From NCBI RefSeq assembly GCF_025869345.1, contig NZ_JAOZVW010000117.1, forward strand, positions 35,855 through 99,854: a DNA stretch of 64,000 bases, written 5' to 3'. The translations under genes and the position numbers were made by a program. Under the pieces are notes generated by a model. The model was not told the DNA's origin, made no database searches, and was given only the letters and a program-made list of their open reading frames with translations. Within the stretch, counting starts at the first letter, position 1. Each line of letters starts with the position of its first letter. Positions 54,908-63,917 of the stretch are shown here, piece after piece. This stretch comes from Sphingopyxis sp. (GTDB lineage Bacteria > Pseudomonadota > Alphaproteobacteria > Sphingomonadales > Sphingomonadaceae).

Positions 54908-55620
54908 GTGAGCGCAGGCGTTGGATCGTCGGCGCGGCGCTGCTCGCCCTGCTGCTCATCGTACTGACCTTTCCGATGCGGCTGGCGCTGTCGCTGTCGG
55001 GCGCAGGCGATGCAGGCATCGCGGCGCGCGAGGTTCGCGGGTCGGTGTGGTCGGGGACGCTGATCGACGCGCGGCTTGGCGCCTTGCCGCTCGGCACCGT
55101 GCGCGCGAGCCTGTCGCCGCTGGCGCTGCTCGGCGGCGATACCGAACTCGCCTTCACGCGCGCCGACGAGCGGCTCGGCGCCTTGTCGGGGCGGCTCCAC
55201 GGCAGCGACCCGCGCGGTATGTCCGACGTCAACGGCGTCACCTCGCTATCGGGCGGGCTCGGCATCGTCCCGGTCGATACGATCCGTTTCGAGGGCGCGT
55301 CGGTGCGTTTCGACGGCGCCGGAAAATGCGTCGAGGCGGCAGGGCGGCTGCAATTGATGGTGACGGCGCCGATCGCGGGGCTCGACCTGTCGCGCGGGCT
55401 GTCGGGGCCGATCGCCTGCGCGAACGGCCGCGCGCAGGCGGCGCTCGCCAGCCAATCGGGGATGGAGCGGCTGACCTTGTCGTTCGACGCGCGCGGCGCT
55501 TATCGCGCGCAGTTCGCGATCAACGTCGATCGCGACCCGGCGATGGCGGCGGCGCTGACGGTGCTGGGGTTCAAGCCGGGGGCGAACGGATATGTGCTGA
55601 CGGCGGCGGGGCGGTTCTAG
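54904..55620 (+). CDS. gspN: GspN, type II secretion accessory protein
   Basis: 238 aa. One N-terminal TM (IVGAALLALLLIVLTFPMRL) is followed by a beta-rich periplasmic domain. Last gene of the uninterrupted gspC-N run; a repeat separates it from gspO. Confidence 0.85.
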   Translation: MSERRRWIVGAALLALLLIVLTFPMRLALSLSGAGDAGIAAREVRGSVWSGTLIDARLGALPLGTVRASLSPLALLGGDTELAFTRADERLGALSGRLHGSDPRGMSDVNGVTSLSGGLGIVPVDTIRFEGASVRFDGAGKCVEAAGRLQLMVTAPIAGLDLSRGLSGPIACANGRAQAALASQSGMERLTLSFDARGAYRAQFAINVDRDPAMAAALTVLGFKPGANGYVLTAAGRF

Positions 55621-55643
55621 AACCCATGCCGGGACTATGATCC

Positions 55644-55748
55644 GATTCCCCGAGCGAAGCCGAGGGGCGATGCCGAGCGAAGTCGAGGCCGCGACGGTGC
55701 GGGTTCTCGCTACGCTCGAACGAGCCTCTCGGCTTCGCTCGGGGAATC
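55644..55748. repeat. 105-bp palindromic intergenic repeat
   Basis: A perfect 21-bp inverted repeat flanks it: 55644-55664 (beginning GATTCCCCGAGCGAAG) and 55728-55748. The inner part contains another GAGCGAAGTCGAG copy. It fills the gap between gspN and gspO and could act as a terminator or REP-like element. Confidence 0.7.
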
Positions 55749-55799
55749 GGGGGAGAAGGAAGCGGTGAATCGCATCCTTTCCTGTTTCGACGCCCGCCG

Positions 55800-56546
55800 A
55801 TGATTATGGGCGTATTTTTCGCAGGCCTCATCGGCCTGATCCTCGGCAGCTTCATTGCGACGCTCGTGCTGCGCTGGCCTGCCGGACGATCGGTGCTCGG
55901 CCGCTCGCAATGCGACGGGTGCGGCCGGCCGCTGCGCGCGTGGGAGCTGGTGCCGTTGCTGTCGGCGCTCGGGACGCGCGGGGCGTGCGCGCGGTGCGGG
56001 GCGCGGATCGATCCGTTTCACTGGTGGGTCGAGATCGCTTCGGGGCTGATCGGCGTCATCGCGCTGGCGCTTCTGCCCGGCATCGCGGGCTGGCTCTGGG
56101 CGCTGTTCGGCTGGCTGCTGCTGCCGCTCGCCTTGCTCGACGCGCGGCATTTCTGGCTGCCCGACCGGCTCAATGCCGTGCTGGCGATTGTCGGGCTGCT
56201 TCTGGCCGGCCCGATGCTCGGCGCCGGTCTGCTCGATCGCTGGATCGGGGCGCTAGCGGGCGGGCTGGTGCTTGCCGGTATCGCCTGGACCTATCGCCGC
56301 CTGCGCGGCGATGACGGAATGGGCGGCGGCGACCCCAAGCTCGTCGCGGCGATCGGCTGCTGGCTCGGCTGGCAGGCGCTGCCGCTGATGCTGCTGCTCG
56401 CCAGCCTCGGCGGGCTGCTCTGGGCGCTTGCCGCGCACGGAAAAGGGGACCAGCCGCTGGTCCAGCGGCGGGTCCCCTTCGGTCTCTTCGCCTGCACCGC
56501 CGCCTGGACGGCGGTGCCGCTATGGCCGCTGCTTATCGCGCGATGA
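55800..56546 (+). CDS. gspO: GspO, prepilin peptidase
   Basis: 248 aa. It contains two CxxC zinc pairs (CDGCGRPLRAWELVP; CARCGARID), catalytic-type Asp in LDARHFWLPDRLN and GGGDPKL, and several membrane helices. It cleaves and N-methylates the GspG-K leaders. It converges with pal, with the 3' ends overlapping by 14 bp. Confidence 0.92.
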   Translation: MIMGVFFAGLIGLILGSFIATLVLRWPAGRSVLGRSQCDGCGRPLRAWELVPLLSALGTRGACARCGARIDPFHWWVEIASGLIGVIALALLPGIAGWLWALFGWLLLPLALLDARHFWLPDRLNAVLAIVGLLLAGPMLGAGLLDRWIGALAGGLVLAGIAWTYRRLRGDDGMGGGDPKLVAAIGCWLGWQALPLMLLLASLGGLLWALAAHGKGDQPLVQRRVPFGLFACTAAWTAVPLWPLLIAR

Positions 56547-57042
56547 CGACGGTCACCGCGCGGCGGTTCTGCGCCCAGGCTTCTTCGTTCGAGCCGAGCG
56601 CCGCCGGGCGTTCCTTGCCATAGCTGATGACATCGATCCGGCTCGGATCGACGCCCAGCGTTGCGAGATAATTTTTCGCGGCATTGGCGCGGCGTTCGCC
56701 GAGCGCGATGTTGTAGTCGCGGGTGCCGCGTTCGTCGGCATGACCCTCCAGCGTGACGCGCACCGCGGGGTTGCGGGCGAGCCATTGTGCCTGGCTCTGC
56801 AGCGTCGCCTGATCCTCGGCATCGACATTGTACTGATCGAAACCGAAGAAAATCCGGTCGGACGAAACATTGGCGACAAAGTCTTCCTGCGATCCGGGGA
56901 CCACGCCGCCGGTATTCGTTCCTGTATCGGTGCCGGTTCCTTCGGGCGCTGGCGGCAGTTGTTCCGGCGCCTTCTTCGCACAGGCACCCACAGCAAGCAT
57001 GGTGATCGCCGCGATCATCGCGGTGGTTTTGCGTATCGTCAT
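56533..57042 (-). CDS. pal: Pal, peptidoglycan-associated lipoprotein
   Basis: 169 aa. A lipobox (LAVGAC) leads into an OmpA-like peptidoglycan-binding domain (RIFFGFDQYNVDAEDQ; LEGHADERGTRDYNIALGER). It anchors the outer membrane to murein as part of the Tol-Pal system. A 110-bp gap separates it from tolB. Confidence 0.94.
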   Translation of the reverse strand: MTIRKTTAMIAAITMLAVGACAKKAPEQLPPAPEGTGTDTGTNTGGVVPGSQEDFVANVSSDRIFFGFDQYNVDAEDQATLQSQAQWLARNPAVRVTLEGHADERGTRDYNIALGERRANAAKNYLATLGVDPSRIDVISYGKERPAALGSNEEAWAQNRRAVTVVIAR

Positions 57043-57152
57043 GTCTTCTGTCCTCTTGTTGTTGCGTTTTTCAGTCGTGACCGCGTGGGATTAACCCGCA
57101 TTGAACGCAAAGAGTCAAACCCCGCGGATTTCCTTTGGTTCCGCGGTTGCGG

Positions 57153-58526
57153 TCAGGGCAGGATCGGCCCCCAGCTCGGGTCCGACCCGTCCTGCGGCGT
57201 CGGCAGGCGGCGCAGGTTCACGCCGGTCAGGTCGACCTGCCACAGCGACGATTTGCCCGCCTTGCCCGGCGTGGTGCGGAAGAACTGGATGACACGGCCG
57301 TTCGGCGACCAGGTCGGCGCTTCGTCCTGCCAGCTGTTGGTAAGCAGCCTCTCGCTGCCGCCCGAAGGCGTCATCACGCCGACACGGAACTCGCCGCCGC
57401 CCATCTTGGTGAAGGCGATCAGGTCGCCGCGCGGCGACCATTCGGGGGTCGCATAGCGCCCGCCGCCAAAGCTGATCCGCTGCTGGTTCGATCCGTCGAT
57501 GTTCATCGTATAGATTTGCTGGCCGCCCGAACGATCGCTTTCGAACACGATCTTTCTGCCGTCGGGCGAGAAGCTGCCGCCGACGTCGATCCCCGGCGTG
57601 CTGGTCAGACGCACCGGCGTGCCGCCCTCGGCCGAGATGCGATAGATGTCGGTGTTGCCGCCGACCGCCATCGAATAGAGGATCTGGCGGCCGTCGGGCG
57701 ACCAGCGCGGCGCAAAGGTCGCATTCTTGCTTTCGGTCACCAGCTTCTGCGTGCCGGCATTGACGTCGTAGATGAAGACGCGGACGCGGTCGTTCAGATA
57801 GCTGACATAGACGATCTTCTTGTAATCGGGCGAGAAACGCGGGCTTAGCGCCAGCGCCTGGCCGTTGGTGATGAAGCGGTGGTTGCCGCCATCCGAATCC
57901 ATGATCGCCAGCCGCTTGATGCGGTTCCCCTTGGGGCCGCTCTCGGCAATATAGGCGACGCGGCTGTCGAAGAAGGGCGATTCCCCCGACAGGCGCGAAT
58001 AGATGGCGTCGGCGCATTTGTGCGCGGCGCGGCGCCAGTCGGCGGGCTGAATCTCGTAACCCTGCCGCACCAGCTCGCTGCCGAGGTCGGTGTCGTAGAG
58101 ATAGCAGCCGACGACGAGCCCGCCGGTGCCGCTCGCCTGCACGAAGCCATGGACGACATTCTCGGCGTTCCGCGCCTGCCAGTCGGCGAATTGCGGCGCG
58201 CGTACCTCCGCCATCGTGATCGCGCGGACGCTGCCGGGACCGAGCGGGGCATAAAGCCCGCTGCGTTCGAGGTCGGCGGCGATCACGTCGGCAATCTGCT
58301 TGCCGAGGCTGGCGGTGTTGAGTCCGGCGACATTGACCGCCGCCGGGGTCGCGAAGGCCGGGACCGCGATGACGGTGCGGTCCTGCGACAGCGTGCCGGT
58401 GATCGATTCGCGCGGGCCGTCCGCGGGCGGTTGGACGACGGGCGGCTGCACGGGTGGTGTCTGGGCGACCACGGGGCTGGCAACCGTCATCAGGAGGCCG
58501 GCGATCAAATATCTCGCAAGAGTCAT
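57153..58526 (-). CDS. tolB: TolB, periplasmic Tol-Pal protein
   Basis: 457 aa. A signal peptide (ends SPVVAQ) is followed by an N-terminal alpha/beta domain and a six-bladed beta-propeller of repeated WSPDGRQILYSM-type motifs. I prefer ATG 58526, which has AAGGTGAG 6-8 nt upstream; the ATG at 58532 would overlap that RBS. It overlaps the tolA end. Confidence 0.92.
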   Translation of the reverse strand: MTLARYLIAGLLMTVASPVVAQTPPVQPPVVQPPADGPRESITGTLSQDRTVIAVPAFATPAAVNVAGLNTASLGKQIADVIAADLERSGLYAPLGPGSVRAITMAEVRAPQFADWQARNAENVVHGFVQASGTGGLVVGCYLYDTDLGSELVRQGYEIQPADWRRAAHKCADAIYSRLSGESPFFDSRVAYIAESGPKGNRIKRLAIMDSDGGNHRFITNGQALALSPRFSPDYKKIVYVSYLNDRVRVFIYDVNAGTQKLVTESKNATFAPRWSPDGRQILYSMAVGGNTDIYRISAEGGTPVRLTSTPGIDVGGSFSPDGRKIVFESDRSGGQQIYTMNIDGSNQQRISFGGGRYATPEWSPRGDLIAFTKMGGGEFRVGVMTPSGGSERLLTNSWQDEAPTWSPNGRVIQFFRTTPGKAGKSSLWQVDLTGVNLRRLPTPQDGSDPSWGPILP

Positions 58527-58528
58527 GC

Positions 58529-59356
58529 TCATCTCACCTTGTCGAAGTCCAATGTGTAATTCTGCCAATAGCTGTAATTTTCTTCGGGCAAATCGAAGGG
58601 TGCAGCCAGTTCGACCGCCTTTTTCGCGCATTCCTGGTGGCGTGCGACCTGGAAGCGGTTGCTGTCATTCTGGCCCGACGTCGTCACGCTGGTGAAGCCC
58701 GCGAGCGCGCCCGCGGGAGTCAGCCGGAACTTCACGACGGTGTTCAGCTTTTCGACGTCGACGCCGCTGACCTTGCAGCGGTCCCAGCGCGGGCCGACCT
58801 TGGCCTTGATACTGACGTCGATCGAGCGGCGGACCTCGGCGGAGGTCGTGGCGGCGGGGGCGCCCTTGCTCGCGGGCTTCTTGGACTGCGTCCGAGACAG
58901 GCCGTCGACGATGCCGTCGAGGCGGCCGGTCGGGCGACTCGTCGGCTTCTTCGCCGGCGCCTTCGGTGCTGGCTTCGGCGTCGCCTTTTGCGCGGCAGGA
59001 GGCGTCTTCTTGGGCGGCGCGGGAACGGCGCGCGTGACCTGCTTCGGCGCGGGGGCCGGGGTCGGGCGCACGACCGGCTCGGGCAGCGGCGGCGCGGGGA
59101 CAGGCTCGGGCGGCGCGGCGATGTCCTCGGCATCCTCTTCGCCCAGCCGCGGGGCGGGCGGGGTGTCGCTGATCACCGGCGCGGAGGATTGCGCCGCGGT
59201 CTCGGCGACCAGATCGACTTCCATCGGCGGATTGTCGAAGCGCCGGTCGCCGCCGGTCCACTGGATCGACAAGAGGCCGATCACGACAACGTGCAGCGCC
59301 ACCGCGATCGCGATGCCGGCCTTCTGATTCCCCCGTGGTGCCGTTTGCGCCGCCAT
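58529..59356 (-). CDS. tolA: TolA, energy-transducing Tol protein
   Basis: 275 aa. One N-terminal TM (IAIAVALHVVVIGLLSI) is followed by a long Pro/Ala/Lys linker (~60-150) and a TonB/TolA C-terminal domain (VGPRWDRCKVSGVDVEKLN). It carries proton-motive energy from TolQR to TolB/Pal. I chose ATG 59356, with GTG 59362 as alternative. Confidence 0.88.
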   Translation of the reverse strand: MAAQTAPRGNQKAGIAIAVALHVVVIGLLSIQWTGGDRRFDNPPMEVDLVAETAAQSSAPVISDTPPAPRLGEEDAEDIAAPPEPVPAPPLPEPVVRPTPAPAPKQVTRAVPAPPKKTPPAAQKATPKPAPKAPAKKPTSRPTGRLDGIVDGLSRTQSKKPASKGAPAATTSAEVRRSIDVSIKAKVGPRWDRCKVSGVDVEKLNTVVKFRLTPAGALAGFTSVTTSGQNDSNRFQVARHQECAKKAVELAAPFDLPEENYSYWQNYTLDFDKVR

Positions 59357-59365
59357 GGTCACAAC

Positions 59366-59872
59366 CTACGGATTCGTCTCTGAACCATCGGTGACCGCCG
59401 CTTCGGCCGGGGCCGGGACATCCGATCCGGTGGTGACGAGCGCGATCCGGGTCAGCCCGGCGCGGTTGAGCTCGCCCATCACGCGCATCACGCGGCCATA
59501 GTCGAGCCCCTTGTCGGCGCGCAGCATGATCTGGCGCGGCTTGTCGCCCGCTTTCTGCGCGCCCGCGATCGCATCGAGCCGCGCGGGCAGCTCGGCCTCG
59601 GGAACCACCTCATCGCCGATATACAGCGTGTCGTCGCCGTTGATCGAAAGCTGGATCGGTTCCTGCTCCTCGGTCTCGACCGGCTTCGCCCGGCTTTCGG
59701 GCAGGTCGATCGGGACGGCGGAGGCGAGCAGGGGCGCGGTGATCATGAAGATGATCAGCAGCACCAGCATGACATCGACGAGAGGGGTGACGTTGATGTC
59801 CGCCATCGGCGCGCGGCGTCCGCCGCGCCCGCGCCGTCGGCTCATACCGCCCGAAGGTCCGGTCATCGCCAT
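59366..59872 (-). CDS. tolR: TolR (ExbD family)
   Basis: 168 aa. The ExbD/TolR signature ADINVTPLVDVMLVLLIIFM gives one TM with the key Asp, followed by a periplasmic domain. ATG 59872 overlaps the tolQ stop (TGATG). Confidence 0.93.
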   Translation of the reverse strand: MAMTGPSGGMSRRRGRGGRRAPMADINVTPLVDVMLVLLIIFMITAPLLASAVPIDLPESRAKPVETEEQEPIQLSINGDDTLYIGDEVVPEAELPARLDAIAGAQKAGDKPRQIMLRADKGLDYGRVMRVMGELNRAGLTRIALVTTGSDVPAPAEAAVTDGSETNP

Positions 59873-60570
59873 CAGGCCTCGACCTCCAGTTCGCGGCTGA
59901 ACATCGCGTGGAGCCCGTCGGCGAAGCGGCCAAGCCGCGATTCGAGCCGGTTAAGCCGCTGCGAGAAGGCGTTGTAGGCGATCACCGCGGGAATGGCGGC
60001 GAACAGGCCGATCGCGGTCGCGAACAGCGCTTCGGCGATGCCGGGGGCGACGACCGCGAGGCTGCTGTTGTTCGACGCGGCGATCGCGGTGAAGCTGCGC
60101 ATGATGCCCCAGACGGTGCCGAACAGACCCACGAAGGGTGCGACCGCGCCGATGGTGGCGAGGGTGCCGATCTTTTCGGCCAGCCGGTCGACTTCGCCCG
60201 CGACGGCGCTGTTCATCGCGATGCCCAACCGCTCGCGCGTGCCCTCGCGGTCGACATTGCGGCCCTTGGTCGATCGGCGCCATTCGCCGATCCCCGCCGC
60301 CAGAATCTTCGCGCTCGGCAATTCCTCGCCGCTGTTCTTGTCATAGAATTTGTCGATATTGTCGGCGCGCCAGAAATCGCGCTCGAACCCCTCCGACGCG
60401 CGCATCAGCTTGCCGACGCTGCGGCCGTGCGTGATGATCACCGCCCAGACATAGATCGACGCGAGCAGCAGCCCGATCATCACCGCCTTGACGATAATGT
60501 CGGCCTGAATGAACAGCGCGATGGGGGACAGCGTCGCGGCGTCGGCGGCCAGCTTGATATTGTCTAGCAA
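59872..60570 (-). CDS. tolQ: TolQ (MotA/TolQ/ExbB family)
   Basis: 232 aa with three TM helices, the latter two in LATIGAVAPFVGLFGTVWGI and ALFATAIGLFAAIPAVIAYN. It forms the proton channel with TolR. It overlaps ybgC by 7 bp. Confidence 0.94.
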   Translation of the reverse strand: MLDNIKLAADAATLSPIALFIQADIIVKAVMIGLLLASIYVWAVIITHGRSVGKLMRASEGFERDFWRADNIDKFYDKNSGEELPSAKILAAGIGEWRRSTKGRNVDREGTRERLGIAMNSAVAGEVDRLAEKIGTLATIGAVAPFVGLFGTVWGIMRSFTAIAASNNSSLAVVAPGIAEALFATAIGLFAAIPAVIAYNAFSQRLNRLESRLGRFADGLHAMFSRELEVEA

Positions 60571-61028
60571 GGGTTGGTCTCTCCATTCATGATGGCGGTG
60601 AAGCGGTCGGCCCAGCCCGCGGGCTGGCGGCGCGGCCGGCCTTCGGGCGACAGGAAGGCGGCGGTAACACGCCCGACTGTTAACTCATCCTGACTGCGAA
60701 GGATGCGCTGCGCGATGATCACGCTCGCCCCGCGCACCGCTTCGACGGTGCTGACGACGGTAAGATCGTCGTCGAGCTTCGCGGGGCTACGATATTTTAT
60801 GGTCAGGTCGGTGACCGCCCAGGCGCCCTCGCCGCCCTCCATCGCCGCGCGCTGGTCGATGCCAGCGAGACGCAACATATCGGAACGCGCGCGCTCCATA
60901 TAGCGCAGATAATTGGCGTGATAGACGATGCCCGACAGGTCGGTGTCCTCGAAATAGACGCGCGCCCGGTAATGATGCGCGGCCCCGACGAAGGCGCCGG
61001 GGACGAAGGGGGGAGGAACGGTCGCCAT
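60564..61028 (-). CDS. ybgC: YbgC, acyl-CoA thioesterase of the Tol-Pal cluster
   Basis: 154 aa hot-dog-fold thioesterase. The catalytic region is YFEDTDLSGIVYHANYLRYM. I chose ATG 61028; the longer form (61076) adds a non-conserved Arg-rich stretch. It heads the tol operon in most Gram-negatives. Confidence 0.9.
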   Translation of the reverse strand: MATVPPPFVPGAFVGAAHHYRARVYFEDTDLSGIVYHANYLRYMERARSDMLRLAGIDQRAAMEGGEGAWAVTDLTIKYRSPAKLDDDLTVVSTVEAVRGASVIIAQRILRSQDELTVGRVTAAFLSPEGRPRRQPAGWADRFTAIMNGETNPC

Positions 61029-61133
61029 GATCAAGACCGATAGCGGGGCATCGACTCGCCGCAAAGCCCTCTTCAACGGTTCGTCGCAAGTCGCGGCCGA
61101 TTGGTGGATGAAAGGGGCAGGAAACCGGGATTC

Positions 61134-62156
61134 CTATTTGTCGAATAATCCGTCCTGCGTCCCCGCGGGCGGGTTGAGCCCCAGATGCTTCCACGCGCTG
61201 GCGTTGAGCATCCGCCCGCGCGCGGTGCGGGCGATCAGGCCAATCTGGAGCAGATAGGGCTCGATCACATCCTCGATCGTGTCGCGCGGCTCGCTGAGAC
61301 CCGCCGCGAGCGTGTCGGCGCCGACCGGGCCGCCGCGATAGATGTCGGCGATCATCGTCAGGTAGCGCCGGTCCATCGCGTCGAGACCGAGCGCGTCGAC
61401 CTCCAGCCGGTTGAGCGCGGCATCGGCGACCTTGGCATCGACGACCTGTGCCCCCGCGACGGTCGCGAAATCGCGCACGCGGCGGAGCAGGCGGCCCGCG
61501 ATACGCGGCGTGCCGCGCGAGCGCTTCGCGATCTCCAGCGCGCCGTCGGGCGCGATGCCGAGGCCGAGCAGCCGCGCGGCGCGGCCGATCACCTGTTCGA
61601 GTTCGCCGTGCGTATAGAAATTGAGCCGCACCGGAATGCCGAAGCGGTCGCGCAGCGGCGTCGTCAGCAGGCCCTGCCGCGTCGTCGCGCCGACGAGGGT
61701 GAATTTCGGCAGGTCGATGCGGACGCTGCGCGCCGATGGCCCTTCGCCGATCATGATGTCGAGCGCGCGGTCCTCCATCGCGGGATAGAGGATTTCCTCG
61801 ACCGCGGGAGCGAGGCGGTGGATCTCGTCGATGAACAGGACGTCGCCGTCCTCGAGGTTGGTGAGCAATGCCGCAAGGTCGCCCGCTTTGGCGATCACCG
61901 GGCCTGAGGTGGAGCGGAATCCGACGCCGAGTTCGCGCGCGACGATCTGCGCGAGCGTCGTCTTGCCGAGCCCCGGCGGCCCGAAGAACAGCACATGGTC
62001 GAGCGCGTCGGACCGCGCCTTGGCGGCCTCGATGAAAATCCGCAGATTCTCGCGCGCCGCCGCCTGCCCGACGAACTCGGCGAGCGACTTCGGACGCAGC
62101 GCGGCGTCGGCGTCGTCGGGGGTGCGCAGGGGGGTGGTGAGGGCCGGCTCAGTCAT
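61134..62156 (-). CDS. ruvB: RuvB, Holliday-junction branch-migration ATPase
   Basis: 340 aa. Walker [13 protein letters not shown], Walker B-type FIDEIHRL, sensor 1 GATTRQGLL and the C-terminal winged helix ([11 protein letters not shown]). It overlaps the GFA gene by 8 bp. Confidence 0.96.
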   Translation of the reverse strand: MTEPALTTPLRTPDDADAALRPKSLAEFVGQAAARENLRIFIEAAKARSDALDHVLFFGPPGLGKTTLAQIVARELGVGFRSTSGPVIAKAGDLAALLTNLEDGDVLFIDEIHRLAPAVEEILYPAMEDRALDIMIGEGPSARSVRIDLPKFTLVGATTRQGLLTTPLRDRFGIPVRLNFYTHGELEQVIGRAARLLGLGIAPDGALEIAKRSRGTPRIAGRLLRRVRDFATVAGAQVVDAKVADAALNRLEVDALGLDAMDRRYLTMIADIYRGGPVGADTLAAGLSEPRDTIEDVIEPYLLQIGLIARTARGRMLNASAWKHLGLNPPAGTQDGLFDK

Positions 62157-62553
62157 AATGCTCTATTGCCTCGCCGGTGATCGAAACCCAAGGCTCCATC
62201 CGGTCCTCGTAAACCGAATAATCGGGCGCGAAGCCGTGGCCGGGTTCGAAAAGGCCGAGCGGGATCGCATAGGCCTCATGGTAGGGCCGCGCCTTGTACC
62301 AGACGCCCGAACCGCAGGTGCCGCAAAAAAAGAAGTCGGCGGTGTTGCCGCTCGCGCCGGTATACTGCCACATCTTCGCTTCGCCTTCGGTGCGGACCTG
62401 CTCGGCGGGGAAACGGACCTGTGCGGCAAAGGCGCTGCCGCTGCGTGCTTTGCACTCGCGGCAATGGCAGACCGACACACGGATCGGCTCGCCGGTGCAA
62501 GCGATGCGAACCTGGCCGCAGCGGCACGATGCGTGGCGCACCCGCTCGGTCAT
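62149..62553 (-). CDS. GFA/CENP-V-family zinc protein between ruvA and ruvB
   Basis: 134 aa with the GFA zinc pattern: [17 protein letters not shown] and CGTCGSGVW. The family is named for glutathione-dependent formaldehyde-activating enzymes; many members have no known substrate. It overlaps ruvA by 4 bp and ruvB by 8 bp, so it is co-translated within the ruv operon, which is unusual for a repair operon. Confidence 0.9.
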   Translation of the reverse strand: MTERVRHASCRCGQVRIACTGEPIRVSVCHCRECKARSGSAFAAQVRFPAEQVRTEGEAKMWQYTGASGNTADFFFCGTCGSGVWYKARPYHEAYAIPLGLFEPGHGFAPDYSVYEDRMEPWVSITGEAIEHYD

Positions 62554-63149
62554 TTGGCGGCTTTTTTGAGGGCAACCCGGACGAGCGCATCCAGCGTCGC
62601 GCCCGCGCCCAGTTCCTCGCTGGCGGCCGCGACCGCGGCGCTCGCTTCGCCGGGCTTGAAGCCGAGGCCGGTGAGGGCAGCGACGGCGTCGCCTAGCGGG
62701 CCGGATGCGGCGGAGCGGGAGGGATTCGAACCCGCGATACCGCCCAGCGCCCCGGCCTTGTCCTTAAGCTCATGCGTGATCCGCTGCGCCAGCTTCGGCC
62801 CGACGCCGTTGGCGCGGGCGATCATCGCGCTGTCGCCGCTGGCGAGGGCGTGTTGCAGGTCGGCGACTTCGAGCGCCGACAGGATCGCCAGCGCGACCTT
62901 GGCGCCGACGCCCTGCACGCTGGTCAGCAGGCGGAACCAGTCGCGCTCCTCGGCGCGCGCGAAGCCGAGCAGGCGCAGGAAATCCTCGCCGACGAGCATT
63001 TCGGTGTGAATGGTGACGTCGCCGCCGACCGCGCCCAAGGCGTCGAGCGTGCGCGCCGACGCCTCGACCAGATAGCCGACGCCGCCGACGTCGATCACGG
63101 CATGGCCTGCGCCGCTGCTGTCGAGCCGTCCGGTGAGTTTCGCGATCAT
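62550..63149 (-). CDS. ruvA: RuvA, Holliday-junction binding protein
   Basis: 199 aa. Domain I OB-fold ([13 protein letters not shown]), HhH domain II ([38 protein letters not shown]) and domain III ([19 protein letters not shown]) joined by a Ser/Gly linker (~135-150). The linker DNA resembles a tRNA-Ser 3' end (see findings). Confidence 0.95.
   Translation of the reverse strand: MIAKLTGRLDSSGAGHAVIDVGGVGYLVEASARTLDALGAVGGDVTIHTEMLVGEDFLRLLGFARAEERDWFRLLTSVQGVGAKVALAILSALEVADLQHALASGDSAMIARANGVGPKLAQRITHELKDKAGALGGIAGSNPSRSAASGPLGDAVAALTGLGFKPGEASAAVAAASEELGAGATLDALVRVALKKAAK
62707..62740 (-). other. tRNA-Ser-3'-end-like segment inside ruvA
   Basis: Read on the minus strand, GTATCGCGGGTTCGAATCCC continues as TCCCGCTCCGC. 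This resembles the T-arm (GTTCGAATC) and acceptor 3' strand of tRNA-Ser. It lies in the codons of the RuvA linker ([10 protein letters not shown]). No 5' half is present. Confidence 0.35.
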
Positions 63150-63216
63150 TCGCCGTGCCTAGCGCGGTGGGAATGAAAAGGGAACAAATTTGGTTCGGGG
63201 GGCGGTTTGGATAATG

Positions 63217-63365
63217 GTTTCACGCGAAGACGCGAAGAGCTTGTGCCTGCCGCGAAGCGGCTTTTGCTTTCAAAGGTCGCACAATGACGCGACATTGGAA
63301 GAAAAATGGGGCCTGACGGCCCGAGCCGCCTTCTTCTTCGCGCCTTCGCGTCTTCGCGTGAAACC
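63217..63365. repeat. Inverted-repeat element between ruvA and ruvC
   Basis: TTTCACGCGAAGACGCGAAG near 63,217 and its complement CTTCGCGTCTTCGCGTGAAA near 63,344-63,363 flank about 110 bp. This is a dispersed non-coding repeat of the sphingomonad type. It separates ruvC from ruvA, probably breaking the transcriptional unit. Confidence 0.7.
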
Positions 63366-63366
63366 C

Positions 63367-63840
63367 TCAAAAGCGCCCACGATGATTGGCGTGACAGATC
63401 GCCACCGCCAGCGCGTCCGCTGCGTCGGCTCCCGCGACCTTGGCGCCCGGCAATAGGACGCGGAGCATCGCCTGCACCTGTTCCTTCGCCGCACCGCCGG
63501 TGCCCACGATCGCTTTCTTGACGAGGCGGGGGGCATATTCGGCGACGGGTAGCCCACCCCGCGCGCAGGCGAGCAACGCGACGCCGCGGGCGTGGGCGAG
63601 CTTCAGCGTCGATTGCGGATTGTCGTTGACGAAGACTTCCTCGACCGCCGCGCAAAGCGGTGCGTGATCGGCGATCACCGCCGCGAGCACCGTGTCGAGA
63701 TAGGCGAGCCGGTCGGGCAGAGGTGCCTTGGCGTCGGTCTTGATCTGACCGTTAGCGATGTGACTGATCCGGCTGCCCTCGACGCGGATGACGCCCCAGC
63801 CGGTGCAGCTGAGCGAAGGGTCGAGGCCGAGGATGATCAT
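63367..63840 (-). CDS. ruvC: RuvC, Holliday-junction resolvase
   Basis: 157 aa. The RNase-H-fold catalytic acids are visible: D7 in [13 protein letters not shown], the Glu in AAVEEVFVN, and the Asp pair in [14 protein letters not shown]. Length is normal. Cuts Holliday junctions bound by RuvAB. Confidence 0.95.
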   Translation of the reverse strand: MIILGLDPSLSCTGWGVIRVEGSRISHIANGQIKTDAKAPLPDRLAYLDTVLAAVIADHAPLCAAVEEVFVNDNPQSTLKLAHARGVALLACARGGLPVAEYAPRLVKKAIVGTGGAAKEQVQAMLRVLLPGAKVAGADAADALAVAICHANHRGRF

Positions 63841-63846
63841 GTTTCT

Positions 63847-63885
63847 AGCCCCTCCCCTTCAGGGGAGGGGTTGGGGTGGGGGCTG
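63847..63885. repeat. Second copy of the CCCCTCC...GGAGGGG repeat
   Basis: CCCCTCCCCTTCAGGGGAGG followed by GGTTGGGGTGGGGGC resembles the arm of the 44,247 element (same TTGGGGTGG flank). It lies immediately upstream of ruvC. Confidence 0.6.
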
Positions 63886-63917
63886 TCGAGGTTGCGCAAG
63901 GCTGCGGAGGGCGCGCC

